Below are positions 36,428 through 45,537 of a stretch of 64,000 nt of DNA, piece by piece (within the stretch, counting starts at the first letter, position 1; each line of letters begins with the position of its first letter). The notes below the pieces were generated by a model. The model saw nothing but the letters and a program-made list of their open reading frames with translations, made no database searches and was not told the DNA's origin. The translations under genes and the position numbers were made by a program. Source of the DNA: Pseudomonas huaxiensis (GTDB taxonomy: Bacteria; Pseudomonadota; Gammaproteobacteria; Pseudomonadales; Pseudomonadaceae); the NCBI RefSeq assembly GCF_003231275.1, contig NZ_QKVL01000005.1, positions 1-64,000 on the forward strand. The letters run 5' to 3'.

Positions 36428-37708
36428 ATGTCGGTCGATCCGCAACAATTTCTCCGCGACCTGTTCGCAACGGCCATCGACGCCGCGCACCCGCGGCAGG
36501 TCCTTGAAGCACACCTGCCCGCCGACCGCACCGGTCGCGTCATCGTCATCGGCGCCGGCAAGGCCGCAGCGGCCATGGCCGAAGTGGTCGAACGTACCTG
36601 GCAAGGCGAAGTCCGCGGCCTGGTCGTGACCCGTTATGGCCACGGCGCTAGCTGCTCGAAGATCGAAGTGGTCGAAGCCGCCCACCCGGTCCCCGACGCC
36701 GCCGGCCTCGCCGTCGCCAAGCGCGTGCTGGAAATGGTCAGTGGCCTCAGCGCCGACGACCGGGTGATCTTCCTGCTGTCCGGCGGCGGTTCCGCGCTGC
36801 TCGCCCTGCCCGCCGAGGGCCTGACCCTGGCGGACAAGCAACAGATCAACAAAGCCCTGCTCAAGTCCGGCGCCACCATCGGCGAGATGAACTGCGTGCG
36901 CAAGCACCTCTCGGCGATCAAGGGCGGTCGTCTGGCCAAGGCCTGCTGGCCGGCCACTATCTATACCTACGCGATTTCCGATGTGCCGGGCGACCTCGCC
37001 ACGGTCATCGCCTCCGGCCCCACCGTGGCCGACCCGAGCACCTCGGCCGAAGCGCTGGCGATCCTCAAGCGCTACAACATCGATGCGCCACAAGCGGTGA
37101 TCGACTGGCTGAACAACCCTGCCTCGGAAACCGTCAAGGCCGATGATCCGGCCCTGGCCCGCAGCCATTTCCAACTGATCGCCCGGCCCCAGCAGTCGCT
37201 CGAAGCCGCTGCGGTGAAAGCCCGCCAAGCCGGCTTCAGCCCGCTGATCCTCGGCGACCTGGAAGGCGAGTCGCGGGAAGTGGCCAAGGTCCACGCCGGT
37301 ATCGCCCGCCAGGTGGTGCTGCATGGTCAGCCGCTGCCGGCGCCTTGCGTGATTCTGTCTGGCGGTGAAACCACCGTGACCGTGCGTGGCAATGGCCGCG
37401 GCGGACGCAACGCCGAATTCCTGCTGAGCCTCACCGAAAGCCTCAAGGGCCTGCCGGGCGTCTACGCCCTGGCCGGTGACACCGACGGCATCGACGGCTC
37501 GGAAGACAACGCCGGCGCCATCATGACCCCGGACAGCTACGCCCGCGCCCAGGCCCTGGGCCTGTCGGCATCGGACGAGTTGGACAACAACAACGGCTAC
37601 GGCTACTTCGCCGCGCTCGACGGGTTGATCGTCACCGAACCGACCCGCACCAACGTCAACGACTTCCGCGCCATCCTCATCCTTGAGACCGCTCAACATG
37701 ACGCCTGA
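36428..37708 (+). CDS. ttuD: Glycerate 2-kinase / hydroxypyruvate reductase (MOFRL family)
   Basis: 426 residues from the ATG at 36428, with GGGAG upstream. The glycerate kinase fold includes RVIVIGAGKAAAAMAEVVER, FLLSGGGSALLALPA, DLATVIASGPTVADPST and the C-terminal MOFRL motif LSGGETTVTVRGNGRGGRNA. It phosphorylates D-glycerate to 2-phosphoglycerate, although TtuD was first named hydroxypyruvate reductase. It overlaps pyk by 11 bases, so the two are co-translated and glycerate carbon goes straight toward pyruvate. Confidence 0.93.
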   Translation: MSVDPQQFLRDLFATAIDAAHPRQVLEAHLPADRTGRVIVIGAGKAAAAMAEVVERTWQGEVRGLVVTRYGHGASCSKIEVVEAAHPVPDAAGLAVAKRVLEMVSGLSADDRVIFLLSGGGSALLALPAEGLTLADKQQINKALLKSGATIGEMNCVRKHLSAIKGGRLAKACWPATIYTYAISDVPGDLATVIASGPTVADPSTSAEALAILKRYNIDAPQAVIDWLNNPASETVKADDPALARSHFQLIARPQQSLEAAAVKARQAGFSPLILGDLEGESREVAKVHAGIARQVVLHGQPLPAPCVILSGGETTVTVRGNGRGGRNAEFLLSLTESLKGLPGVYALAGDTDGIDGSEDNAGAIMTPDSYARAQALGLSASDELDNNNGYGYFAALDGLIVTEPTRTNVNDFRAILILETAQHDA

Positions 37709-39113
37709 CAAAAAAGCCAAGATTCTCGCCACCCTGGGTCCAGCGACCAAAGGCATCGACGACATCCGCCAACTGGTCGAGGCCGGGGTCAACATCTTCC
37801 GCCTCAACTTCAGCCACGGCGAGCATGCCGACCACGCGATGCGCTACCAGTGGATCCGCGAGGTGGAAAGCCAGCTCAACTACCCGCTGGGCATCCTGAT
37901 GGACCTGCAAGGTCCGAAACTGCGCGTCGGCCGTCTGGCCGAGGGCAAGGTGCAACTGCAGCGCGGCCAGGCCCTGCGCCTGGACCTCGACCCGACGCCG
38001 GGTAACGGCCAGCGCGTCAACCTGCCCCACCCGGAAATCATCGCCGCGCTGGAGCCGGGCATGGACCTGCTGGTGGACGACGGGCGTCTGCGCCTGCGCG
38101 TGACCGCCAAGCACGTCGATGCCATCGACACCACCGTGCTCAACGGCGGCGAACTGTCCGACCGCAAGGGCGTCAACGTTCCGCAGGCGGTGCTGGACCT
38201 CAGCCCGCTGACCCCAAAGGATCGCCGCGACCTGACCTTCGGCCTGGAACTGGGTGTGGACTGGGTGGCGCTGTCGTTCGTGCAACGCCCTGAAGACATC
38301 ATCGAAGCGCGCCAGTTGATCGGCGACCGCGCCTTCCTCATGGCCAAGATCGAGAAGCCTTCGGCCGTGACCAAACTACGCGAGATCGCCGAGCTGAGCG
38401 ACGCGATCATGGTTGCCCGCGGTGACCTGGGCGTGGAAGTGCCGGCCGAAAGCGTGCCGCAGATCCAGAAGAACATCATCGCCACCTGCCGCCAGCTCGG
38501 CCGTCCGGTGGTGGTGGCAACGCAGATGCTCGAATCGATGCGCTTCTCCCCGGCGCCGACCCGCGCGGAAGTCACCGACGTCGCCAACGCCATCGGTGAA
38601 GGCGCTGATGCGGTGATGCTCTCGGCGGAAACCGCCTCCGGCGAATACCCGCTCGAAGCGGTGCAGATGATGAGCAAGATCATCCGCCAGGTCGAAGGTG
38701 GTCCGGACTACCAGACCCAGCTCGACGTCGGCCGGCCAAAGGCCGAAGCCACGGTTTCCGATGCCATCAGCTGCGCCATCCGCCGTATCAGCGGGATCCT
38801 GCCGGTGGCGGTGCTGGTCAACTACAGCGAGTCGGGCAACTCGACCCTGCGCACCTCGCGCGAGCGGCCACGGGCACCGATCCTCAACCTGACGCCGAAC
38901 CTCATCACCGCTCGCCGCCTGAGCGTGGTCTGGGGCGTGCATTCGGTGGTCAACGATCGCCTGCGCCAGGTCGACGAAGTGTGCTCCACCGCACTGGAAA
39001 TCGCCCAGGCCCAGGGCATGGCCAACCGTGGCGACACGTTGCTGATCACCGCCGGTGTGCCTTTTGGCCAGCCGGGATCGACTAACTCGCTGCGTATCGA
39101 AACCCTGCTTTGA
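37698..39113 (+). CDS. pyk: Pyruvate kinase
   Basis: 471 residues, start ATG at 37698 inside the end of ttuD. Converts phosphoenolpyruvate and ADP to pyruvate and ATP. Signature elements: ILATLGPATKGIDDIRQLVE, NIFRLNFSHGEHADHA, the active-site FLMAKIEKPSAV with catalytic Lys, MVARGDLGVEVPAE and VVVATQMLESM. Complete (beta)alpha barrel and C-domain. The same ttuD-pyk pair occurs in other pseudomonads (from memory, called pykF in P. aeruginosa), tying this isozyme to glyoxylate/purine use. Confidence 0.95.
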   Translation: MTPDKKAKILATLGPATKGIDDIRQLVEAGVNIFRLNFSHGEHADHAMRYQWIREVESQLNYPLGILMDLQGPKLRVGRLAEGKVQLQRGQALRLDLDPTPGNGQRVNLPHPEIIAALEPGMDLLVDDGRLRLRVTAKHVDAIDTTVLNGGELSDRKGVNVPQAVLDLSPLTPKDRRDLTFGLELGVDWVALSFVQRPEDIIEARQLIGDRAFLMAKIEKPSAVTKLREIAELSDAIMVARGDLGVEVPAESVPQIQKNIIATCRQLGRPVVVATQMLESMRFSPAPTRAEVTDVANAIGEGADAVMLSAETASGEYPLEAVQMMSKIIRQVEGGPDYQTQLDVGRPKAEATVSDAISCAIRRISGILPVAVLVNYSESGNSTLRTSRERPRAPILNLTPNLITARRLSVVWGVHSVVNDRLRQVDEVCSTALEIAQAQGMANRGDTLLITAGVPFGQPGSTNSLRIETLL

Positions 39114-39116
39114 CGT

Positions 39117-39190
39117 TTTCGCGGGACAAGCCTGCGACCGCCGATTCATCCGCGTGAATCTGTGGCTGCGGGCTTGCTCCGCGATCCAGA
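39117..39190. repeat. Degenerate REP pair after pyk
   Basis: CGCGGGACAAGCC and GGCTTGCTCCGCG in inverted order around GCGACCGCCGATTCATCCGC. A third, worn REP subtype; no gene or clear U-tract terminator is seen in 39114-39269. Confidence 0.55.
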
Positions 39191-39269
39191 GCGCTAAAAA
39201 AGAAATACCCCTAAACCGTGGGACAAGACCCGCCCAAAGAGGCGACCCACTTCACTCAGACCTACTGCC

Positions 39270-40136
39270 ATGTACACCAAAAATCTAGTTAACCCTTGCC
39301 CCGACTGGGCGACCGCCTTGCTCAACGGTTTCAGTCAGGTGCTGCTGCAGCGTAACCCGCTGTGCGGCCTGTGCTGCCTGCTGGCCATCCTTCTCACCGC
39401 CCCGCACCTGCTCGGCGGTGCACTGCTGGGCGCCCTCTCCGGGCTGCTGGTGGCCCAGCGCCGTGGCTACGACCGCGCCGACCGCCAGGCCGGGCTGTAC
39501 AGCTACAACGGCGTGCTGATCGGCGTGCTGTTCAGCTACCTGCTGCCGTGGTCCTCGCTGCTCGCACCGCTCATCATCGCCGCCGCCGGGCTCAGCAGCA
39601 TGCTGGTGCACCAATGGCTCAAGCGTGGTGGTTCGGTATTGCTGCCGGCCTACACCTTGCCGTTCGTGCTGATCGGCTGGGCCTTGCTGGTCATCGCCGA
39701 TCCGGCGACGGTTGCCAATGCGCCGGTCCCGGCCAATCCGCTGGATGCATTGGCGCGAGGACTGGGACAGATCTTCCTGCTGGATCAGCCGTTGGCGGGC
39801 CTGCTGATTGCCCTTGGCCTGCTGCTGTCGGATCGCTACGCGGCGGCCTGGGCCTTTGTCGGCGCCGCGATCGGCGGCAGCGTCGCGCTGGTGGGCGGTG
39901 AAGCGACTGCGGCCTACATGGGGCTTTATGGCTTCAATGCCGCGCTGGCCGCCCTCGCCTTCAGCGGCACCCGTGCCCAGCCGTGGAAACCGCTGCTGGC
40001 CATCGTCCTGGCGATCGCTGTGCAGCCGCTGTTCAACCTGCTGCCGGTTTCGGGGCTGACCGCGCCGTTTATCGTGGCGTGCTGGATGGTGCGGCTGGGT
40101 GGGTTTCGCAAGGTGAAAGCAGCGGCTTTGGGCTGA
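39270..40136 (+). CDS. Urea transporter (UT family)
   Basis: 288 residues, about ten membrane helices, with the internal duplication typical of UT channels: the first half has GLYSYNGVLIGVLFS and the second GLYGFNAALAALAFS. UT proteins let urea through the membrane. The purine block here releases urea by ureidoglycolate lyase, so export or scavenging of urea is a reasonable role. It is separated from pyk by only 156 bp and reads in the same direction. No urease gene is in the window. Confidence 0.88.
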   Translation: MYTKNLVNPCPDWATALLNGFSQVLLQRNPLCGLCCLLAILLTAPHLLGGALLGALSGLLVAQRRGYDRADRQAGLYSYNGVLIGVLFSYLLPWSSLLAPLIIAAAGLSSMLVHQWLKRGGSVLLPAYTLPFVLIGWALLVIADPATVANAPVPANPLDALARGLGQIFLLDQPLAGLLIALGLLLSDRYAAAWAFVGAAIGGSVALVGGEATAAYMGLYGFNAALAALAFSGTRAQPWKPLLAIVLAIAVQPLFNLLPVSGLTAPFIVACWMVRLGGFRKVKAAALG

Positions 40137-40144
40137 TGTCATGG

Positions 40145-40277
40145 GCCTCATCGTTGCATGCGTATCTACACATCTTGCAGGCAAACGCAAAACGTCAGCC
40201 ACTTGCGATCCTGTGGGAGCGGTGACCTGACGCCATGGGTTGCCTGAGATGTGTAGATACCCATGCAGCGATGAGGC
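40145..40277. repeat. Large imperfect inverted repeat with a REP fragment in its loop
   Basis: The arms at 40145-40183 and 40240-40277 share GCCTCATCG, GCATG, GTATCTACACATCT and CAGGCA in inverse order, with two substitutions and a 2-nt gap. The loop includes CCTGTGGGAGCG. It lies between the urea transporter and K+ channel genes. Different from the ordinary REP pairs. Confidence 0.75.
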
Positions 40278-40348
40278 ACCCGAAACTTGCACAAAGCAGC
40301 AGCCACCCCCTAGGCTTCCCGGCACCACCCCCCGGAACACATCCCCTC

Positions 40349-41173
40349 ATGAACACCCCTCAGAGCCTGCGCCAGCAGCTCTACGTCATCATCTTCCAAA
40401 CCGACACCGTCGCCGGCCGCCGCTTCGACACCGCCCTGCTGCTGATCATCCTCGCCAGCCTGGTCATCGTGATACTGGACAGCATCGACGAAGTTCACCA
40501 GAGCTACGCCGGGCTGCTGGCCATAATCGAATGGGGCTTCACCGCCGTATTCCTGATCGAATACCTGATGCGCCTGTACTGCTCGCCCAAGCCGCTGCGC
40601 TACGCCTTCAGTTTCTACGGGCTGGTGGACCTGCTGGCGATCGTGCCGGGGATCATCGCTCTGTACTACAGCGACGCCCAATACCTGCTGATCATCCGGG
40701 TCATCCGGATGCTGCGGATCTTCCGCGTGCTCAAGCTCAGCCCGTACCTCAAGCAGGCCCATTACCTGCTCGACGCCCTGCGCGGCAGCAAGCAGAAGAT
40801 CATCGTGTTCCTGGTCAGCGTCTCCACCCTGGTCACGGTGTTCGGCACCCTGATGTACGTGGTCGAAGGCCCGGAGCACGGCTTTACCAGCATTCCCAAG
40901 GGTATCTACTGGGCCATCGTCACCCTGACCACCGTCGGATTCGGTGACATCGTGCCGAAAACGCCGCTGGGCCAGGTCATTTCTTCGCTGGTGATGATCA
41001 CCGGTTACTCGATCATCGCCGTGCCCACAGGTATCTTTACCGCCGAACTGGCCAACGCGATGCGCGGCGAGCAACTGCGTCATGACTGCCCGGTGTGCCG
41101 CAAGAATCAGCACGAACATGGCGCAGCCTTCTGTTCGCGGTGTGGCAATGCGTTGTTCAGAAAAGAGGAATAA
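40349..41173 (+). CDS. Voltage-gated K+ channel with C-terminal zinc ribbon
   Basis: 274 residues from the ATG at 40349; upstream codons pass through repeat DNA. Six membrane segments. S4 carries the charge ladder RVIRMLRIFRVLKLS, and the pore has the selectivity filter TLTTVGFGD before S6. The short cytoplasmic tail has CPVCRKNQHEHGAAFCSRCG, two CxxC knuckles that should bind zinc. This Kv-like architecture with a tiny zinc ribbon and no RCK domain is unusual enough to note. No neighbour suggests a specific stimulus. Confidence 0.9.
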   Translation: MNTPQSLRQQLYVIIFQTDTVAGRRFDTALLLIILASLVIVILDSIDEVHQSYAGLLAIIEWGFTAVFLIEYLMRLYCSPKPLRYAFSFYGLVDLLAIVPGIIALYYSDAQYLLIIRVIRMLRIFRVLKLSPYLKQAHYLLDALRGSKQKIIVFLVSVSTLVTVFGTLMYVVEGPEHGFTSIPKGIYWAIVTLTTVGFGDIVPKTPLGQVISSLVMITGYSIIAVPTGIFTAELANAMRGEQLRHDCPVCRKNQHEHGAAFCSRCGNALFRKEE

Positions 41174-41264
41174 GCAAAGCAGCTTTTAATCTTTTTGTGC
41201 CTAAGGCGCTTTGGCTATAGTCGCTGGCACAATGCCGTCAATTAACTCCAACAAGGAATGCACA

Positions 41265-42266
41265 GTGAAAAAACTCTTCAGTGCCTCGCTGCTGGCCGCG
41301 AGCCTGGCTGTGGGCAGCTTCGCCCAGGCCGCCCCAGCCCCACTGCTGAACGTCTCCTACGACGTGATGCGTGACTTCTACAAGGACTACAACGCCGCGT
41401 TCCAGAAGCACTGGGAAGCCGAGCACAAAGAGAAGATCACCGTGCAGATGTCCTTCGGCGGTTCGAGCAAGCAAGCGCGCTCGGTCATCGACGGCCTGCC
41501 TGCCGATGTCATCACCATGAACATGGCCACCGACATCAACGCCCTCGCCGACAACGGCCAACTGGTGCCGAACGACTGGGTCACCCGTCTGCCGAACCAC
41601 AGCGCGCCGTTCACCTCGGCCACCGTGTTCATCGTCCGCAAGGGCAACCCGAAGACCCTGAAAGACTGGCCCGACCTGCTCAAGGACGGCGTCCAGGTGA
41701 TCGTGCCTAACCCGAAAACCTCGGGTAACGGACGCTACACCTACCTGTCGGCCTGGGGCTACGTGCTGAAAAACGGCGGCGACGAGAACAAGGCCAAGGA
41801 CTTCGTCGGCAAGCTGTTCAAGCAGGCGCCAGTGCTGGACACCGGTGGCCGTGCCGCCACCACCACCTTCATGACCAACCAGATCGGCGACGTGCTGGTG
41901 ACCTTCGAGAACGAGGCCGAGATGATCGCCCGCGAATTCGGTCGTGATCAGTTCGAAGTGATCTACCCAAGCGTTTCTGCCGAAGCCGAGCCGCCGGTGA
42001 GCGTGGTAGACAAGGTCGTCGACAAGAAAGGCAGCCGCGCCACCGCCGAGGCCTACCTGAAATACCTGTGGTCGCCGGAAGCCCAGGAAATTGCCGCCAA
42101 CAACTACCTGCGCCCGCGTGACCCGGCGATCCTCGCCAAGTACACCGACCGCTTCCCGAAAGTCGACTTCCTCTCGGTCGAGAAAACCTTCGGTGACTGG
42201 CGCACCGTGCAGAAGACCCACTTCAATGACGGTGGCATCTTCGACCAGATCTATACCGGTAAATAA
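41265..42266 (+). CDS. sbp: Periplasmic sulfate-binding protein
   Basis: 333 residues from the GTG at 41265 with AAGGAA upstream. Signal peptide KKLFSASLLAASLAVGSFAQA. Mature family features: LLNVSYDVMRDFYKDYNAAF, SFGGSSKQARSVIDGLPADV with the sulfate loop, and NPKTSGNGRYTYLSAWGY. It captures sulfate for a CysAWT ABC transporter, whose genes are not in the window. A TATAGT (41215-41220) could be its -10. A stand-alone sbp distant from cysTWA is common in pseudomonads. Confidence 0.93.
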   Translation: MKKLFSASLLAASLAVGSFAQAAPAPLLNVSYDVMRDFYKDYNAAFQKHWEAEHKEKITVQMSFGGSSKQARSVIDGLPADVITMNMATDINALADNGQLVPNDWVTRLPNHSAPFTSATVFIVRKGNPKTLKDWPDLLKDGVQVIVPNPKTSGNGRYTYLSAWGYVLKNGGDENKAKDFVGKLFKQAPVLDTGGRAATTTFMTNQIGDVLVTFENEAEMIAREFGRDQFEVIYPSVSAEAEPPVSVVDKVVDKKGSRATAEAYLKYLWSPEAQEIAANNYLRPRDPAILAKYTDRFPKVDFLSVEKTFGDWRTVQKTHFNDGGIFDQIYTGK

Positions 42267-42280
42267 CCGGTAGGGTCCCT

Positions 42281-42353
42281 TATCGCTGGCAAGCCAGCTC
42301 CCACAGGTACTATGCACTGCTGACCTTGTGGGAGCCGGCTTGCCGGCGATGAG
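42281..42353. repeat. REP pair (REPIN) between sbp and the MscS-family gene
   Basis: ATCGCTGGCAAGCCAGCTCC and GGGAGCCGGCTTGCCGGCGA in inverted order. GGGAGCTGGC subtype with compensating A-G/T-C changes in the right arm. Confidence 0.88.
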
Positions 42354-42441
42354 GCCTTCGAACCCGCCAGAAATCCCTCGCAGTAATCCCCCGCCGATCA
42401 TTGTCTACCCTTTCCGTCACCCCCGGCCGAAGGAGTACCCC

Positions 42442-44478
42442 GTGATCCGATCCGTACTCATGCTGCTGTTCTGCGCCCTGCTCGGTACTTCCGCGCTGGC
42501 CGCCGGGCCGCTGTCTACTCTCACCGAAGAAAAACCCGCCGAAGCCGAACCCGTGGTCCAGGGCGGTCTGCTCGGTGCATTGGCCAATGGCCTGGACGAT
42601 GTTTCCCAGGAACTGAACATCGACAACCACCTGCTCGACGCCTGGCGCCTGCGCGCCGACCGGGCCGCCAATGAAGTCGATCAACTGGTCACCCGCCACA
42701 ACGGCAGCGACGCGCTGGAGATGATCGGCGACTTCCTGCTGCTCACTGTCACCTGGGCCCTGACCTTCGCCATCCTCTGCTACCTCGGCCGCCTGGCCAC
42801 CCGTTACGTCCAGCACACCCGCCTGCTGCGCGAACGCCCCCGCCCGCAAAAACTGCTGGCCTACCTGCTGCCCTACACCCTGCCGGCAATGATCAGCCTG
42901 CCGATGACCCTGTTCATCAGTCGCCAGCTCGACCCGTCAGTGGGTCGCGCGCTGGGCATGAGCCTGGCCTACGCCACCAGCAGCGGGATTTTCTCCACCT
43001 CGATCATCCTGTGCCTGATCACCCTGTTCGACGTTGGGCACAAACGCGCAGCGGTGCGGATCATTCGCCAGGCGGCCCCGCGCCCACTGTTCCTGATCGG
43101 CTTCCTCGCGGCGTGGAGCGACGCCCTGACCAGCCCGCAGATCGCCCGGCAACTGGGCGGCAACCTGACCAGCAGCGCCGCCGTCATCACCGGCCTGCTG
43201 GCCACTGTGGCCTTCGCCGTGCTGGTGCTGCGCTCGCGTCGCCCGGTGGCGCACCTGATCCGCAACCGCAGCCTCAAGGACCGCCTGCAGCACCGCGCCG
43301 TGCAGGAAACCCTGCGGATCTTCTCGGCGCTGTGGTACCTGCCAATCCTGATGATGATCCTGGTCTCGGCGATCAACCTGATCGGCGCCGGCGAAGAGAG
43401 CCAGCGCGCCTTGCAAAAAGCACTGCTGACCACGGTGCTGCTGATCGGCACGGTGTTCCTGAGCATCACCCTGCAGCACCTGTTCAAGCCTCACCGCGCC
43501 AACGCCGAACAGCATCTGAGACCCTACAAGGAGCTGCTCTACAGCCTGGCCCACGCGCTGCTGCGGATTGCCATGGCAATCGCCTTCATCGAGCTGCTGG
43601 GACGGATCTGGGGCATTTCGGTGCTGGAGTTCGCCCTGCGCAACACTCTGGGCCGGGCGATCAGCGACTCCTTGAGCAGCATCGGCCTAATCCTGCTGGT
43701 GACCTGGCTGCTCTGGGTAGTGATCGACACGGCGATCCAAGAAGCCCTCAAACCCACCCCCGGCCGCCGCGCCTCGCGCCAGCCGAGCACGCGCCTGCGG
43801 ACCATCCTGCCGATGTTGCGCAACGCCATCAAAGTGGTGCTGGTGGTGATCTGCACCATCACCACCATGGCCAACCTGGGGATCAACGTCGCGCCGTTCC
43901 TCGCCGGTGCCGGGGTGGTCGGCCTGGCCATCGGTTTCGGTTCGCAGCAACTGGTGCAGGACGTGATCACCGGGCTGTTCATCCTGATCGAGGACACCAT
44001 CGCCATCGGCGACTGGGTGGTGCTCGACTCGGGCCACGCCGGCACGGTGGAAAGCCTGACCATCCGCACCCTGCGCCTGCGCGACGGCAAGGGCTTCGTG
44101 CATTCGGTGCCGTTCGGCCAGATCAAGGCGGTCACCAACCAGTCACGGCAGTTCGCCTACGCGTTCTTCTCGGTGCAGTTCAGTTACGAGACGGATGTGG
44201 ACACGGCGCTGAAACTGATCCGCGAAGTGGGCCAGTCGATCAGCGAAGACCCGATCCTGCGGCACAGCCTGCAAGGGCCACTGCAAGTGTTCGGGGTCGA
44301 CAGCATGAACCTCAACGGCATGACCCTGACCGCGCAATTCCGCACCACCTCGGGCGGGCAGTACGCGGTGAACCGGGCGTTCAATGAGCGACTGAAGAAG
44401 CTGGTGGACCAGACGGATGATGTGAGTTTTGCGCAGTACAACCCGGTGCCGGCCAGGGTTGGGGATCCGGCTCAGTAG
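42442..44478 (+). CDS. Large MscS-family mechanosensitive channel
   Basis: 678 residues from the GTG at 42442, with AAGGAG upstream. A signal peptide (IRSVLMLLFCALLGTSALAAG) is followed by a periplasmic region and about ten membrane helices. The MscS pore helix and beta domain are near residues 485-590: FLAGAGVVGLAIGFGSQQLV, TGLFILIEDTIAIGDWVVLD and GTVESLTIRTLRLRDGKG. It resembles the larger YbiO-type channels that release solutes during osmotic downshift. REP pairs flank it on both sides. Confidence 0.92.
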   Translation: MIRSVLMLLFCALLGTSALAAGPLSTLTEEKPAEAEPVVQGGLLGALANGLDDVSQELNIDNHLLDAWRLRADRAANEVDQLVTRHNGSDALEMIGDFLLLTVTWALTFAILCYLGRLATRYVQHTRLLRERPRPQKLLAYLLPYTLPAMISLPMTLFISRQLDPSVGRALGMSLAYATSSGIFSTSIILCLITLFDVGHKRAAVRIIRQAAPRPLFLIGFLAAWSDALTSPQIARQLGGNLTSSAAVITGLLATVAFAVLVLRSRRPVAHLIRNRSLKDRLQHRAVQETLRIFSALWYLPILMMILVSAINLIGAGEESQRALQKALLTTVLLIGTVFLSITLQHLFKPHRANAEQHLRPYKELLYSLAHALLRIAMAIAFIELLGRIWGISVLEFALRNTLGRAISDSLSSIGLILLVTWLLWVVIDTAIQEALKPTPGRRASRQPSTRLRTILPMLRNAIKVVLVVICTITTMANLGINVAPFLAGAGVVGLAIGFGSQQLVQDVITGLFILIEDTIAIGDWVVLDSGHAGTVESLTIRTLRLRDGKGFVHSVPFGQIKAVTNQSRQFAYAFFSVQFSYETDVDTALKLIREVGQSISEDPILRHSLQGPLQVFGVDSMNLNGMTLTAQFRTTSGGQYAVNRAFNERLKKLVDQTDDVSFAQYNPVPARVGDPAQ

Positions 44479-44500
44479 GTTTTGGTGTTTCTGAGGGCGT

Positions 44501-44570
44501 AATCGCTGGCAAGCCAGCTCCCACAGGTCCGGTGCACACAGTCCCTGTGGGAGCTGGCTTGCCAGCGATA
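44501..44570. repeat. REP pair (REPIN) after the MscS-family gene
   Basis: ATCGCTGGCAAGCCAGCTCC and GGAGCTGGCTTGCCAGCGAT in exact inverted order, spacer about 16 bp. Lies between convergent genes and could act as a transcript end. Confidence 0.92.
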
Positions 44571-44584
44571 GGGGGCCCTAACAG

Positions 44585-45505
44585 TCACCGAAAAACCAAA
44601 GCCTTCAACCCACCCGCCACATCCGCATCCGGAAACTCCGGCGGATTCTCCAACCGCTCGATAAACGTCAACTGCGGCGCCTGCTCGGCCATCCCCTGAA
44701 TCAGAAACTCCGGCCCGATCGCCGGATCATTGACGCAGGCCAGCACCGTGCCGCCCTCGGTCAACAGCTCCGGCAGGCGCCGCAGGATCTTCGCGTAATC
44801 CTGGGTCAGGGCGAAGCTGCCTTTCTGGAAGGTCGGCGGATCAATGATGATCAGGTCATACGGCCCGCCCTTGCGCACCTTGCCCCAAGACTTGAACAGT
44901 TCATGGCCGAGAAAACCGACCCGCGCCAGGTCGTGGCCATTGAGCCGGTGATTGTCCCGCCCCCGCGACAACGCCGCCCGGGACATGTCCAGATTCACCA
45001 CCTGCTCCGCGCCGCCAGCGATGGCCGCCACCGAAAACCCACAGGTGTAGGCGAACAGGTTCAGCACCCGCTTGCCCGCCGCCTGCTCGCGCACCCAGCG
45101 CCGGCCGTAACGCATATCGAGGAACAGGCCGCTGTTCTGCTTCAAGCCGAGGTCCAACTGATAACGCAGGCCGTCTTCGTCGATCACCCGGGTTTCGCAA
45201 ACCTCGCCCAACAGCCACTGGCCCGGGCTTTCCGGCAGATACCGGTGCTGGATCAACACCGCCGCGCCCGGCCAGTCAGCGCTGGCGGCAAGTGTGCGCA
45301 GCAGGCTTTCCAGCTCGGTGAGTTGACCTTCGGGCGGCTCGCGGAACAGCGACACCAGCAACACACCCTGCAGCCAGTCCACGGTGATCTGCTCCAGCCC
45401 TGGCCAGCAGCGCCCACGACCGTGGAACAGCCGCCGGGTTTCGGTCGGCGGCGGGTTCAGGGCGGTGAGCAGGTGTTGATGCAGGGTGTCGATGGCAGCG
45501 GTCAT
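44585..45505 (-). CDS. Class I SAM-dependent (RlmI/RlmK-like) methyltransferase
   Basis: 306 residues from the ATG at 45505. The N-terminal third has the lead-in GRGRCWPGLEQITVDWLQGV. The C-terminal Rossmann domain has RVLNLFAYTCGFSVAAIAGG (SAM site), VNLDMSRAALSRGRDNHRLN, and the catalytic-type YDLIIIDPPTFQKGSF. These resemble rRNA m5C methyltransferases of the RlmI/RlmK kind, but the PUA domain is missing, so an rRNA target is only inferred. Confidence 0.88.
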   Translation of the reverse strand: MTAAIDTLHQHLLTALNPPPTETRRLFHGRGRCWPGLEQITVDWLQGVLLVSLFREPPEGQLTELESLLRTLAASADWPGAAVLIQHRYLPESPGQWLLGEVCETRVIDEDGLRYQLDLGLKQNSGLFLDMRYGRRWVREQAAGKRVLNLFAYTCGFSVAAIAGGAEQVVNLDMSRAALSRGRDNHRLNGHDLARVGFLGHELFKSWGKVRKGGPYDLIIIDPPTFQKGSFALTQDYAKILRRLPELLTEGGTVLACVNDPAIGPEFLIQGMAEQAPQLTFIERLENPPEFPDADVAGGLKALVFR

Positions 45506-45537
45506 GGCGGGCAGTCGTTGAGCTAAAGCGGCGTATT

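Noticed and set aside
41190..41225. TTGTGC / TATAGT as an sbp promoter
   Set aside because: Spacing is only about 15 bp and the -35 is weak; mentioned in the sbp entry but not listed as a feature.
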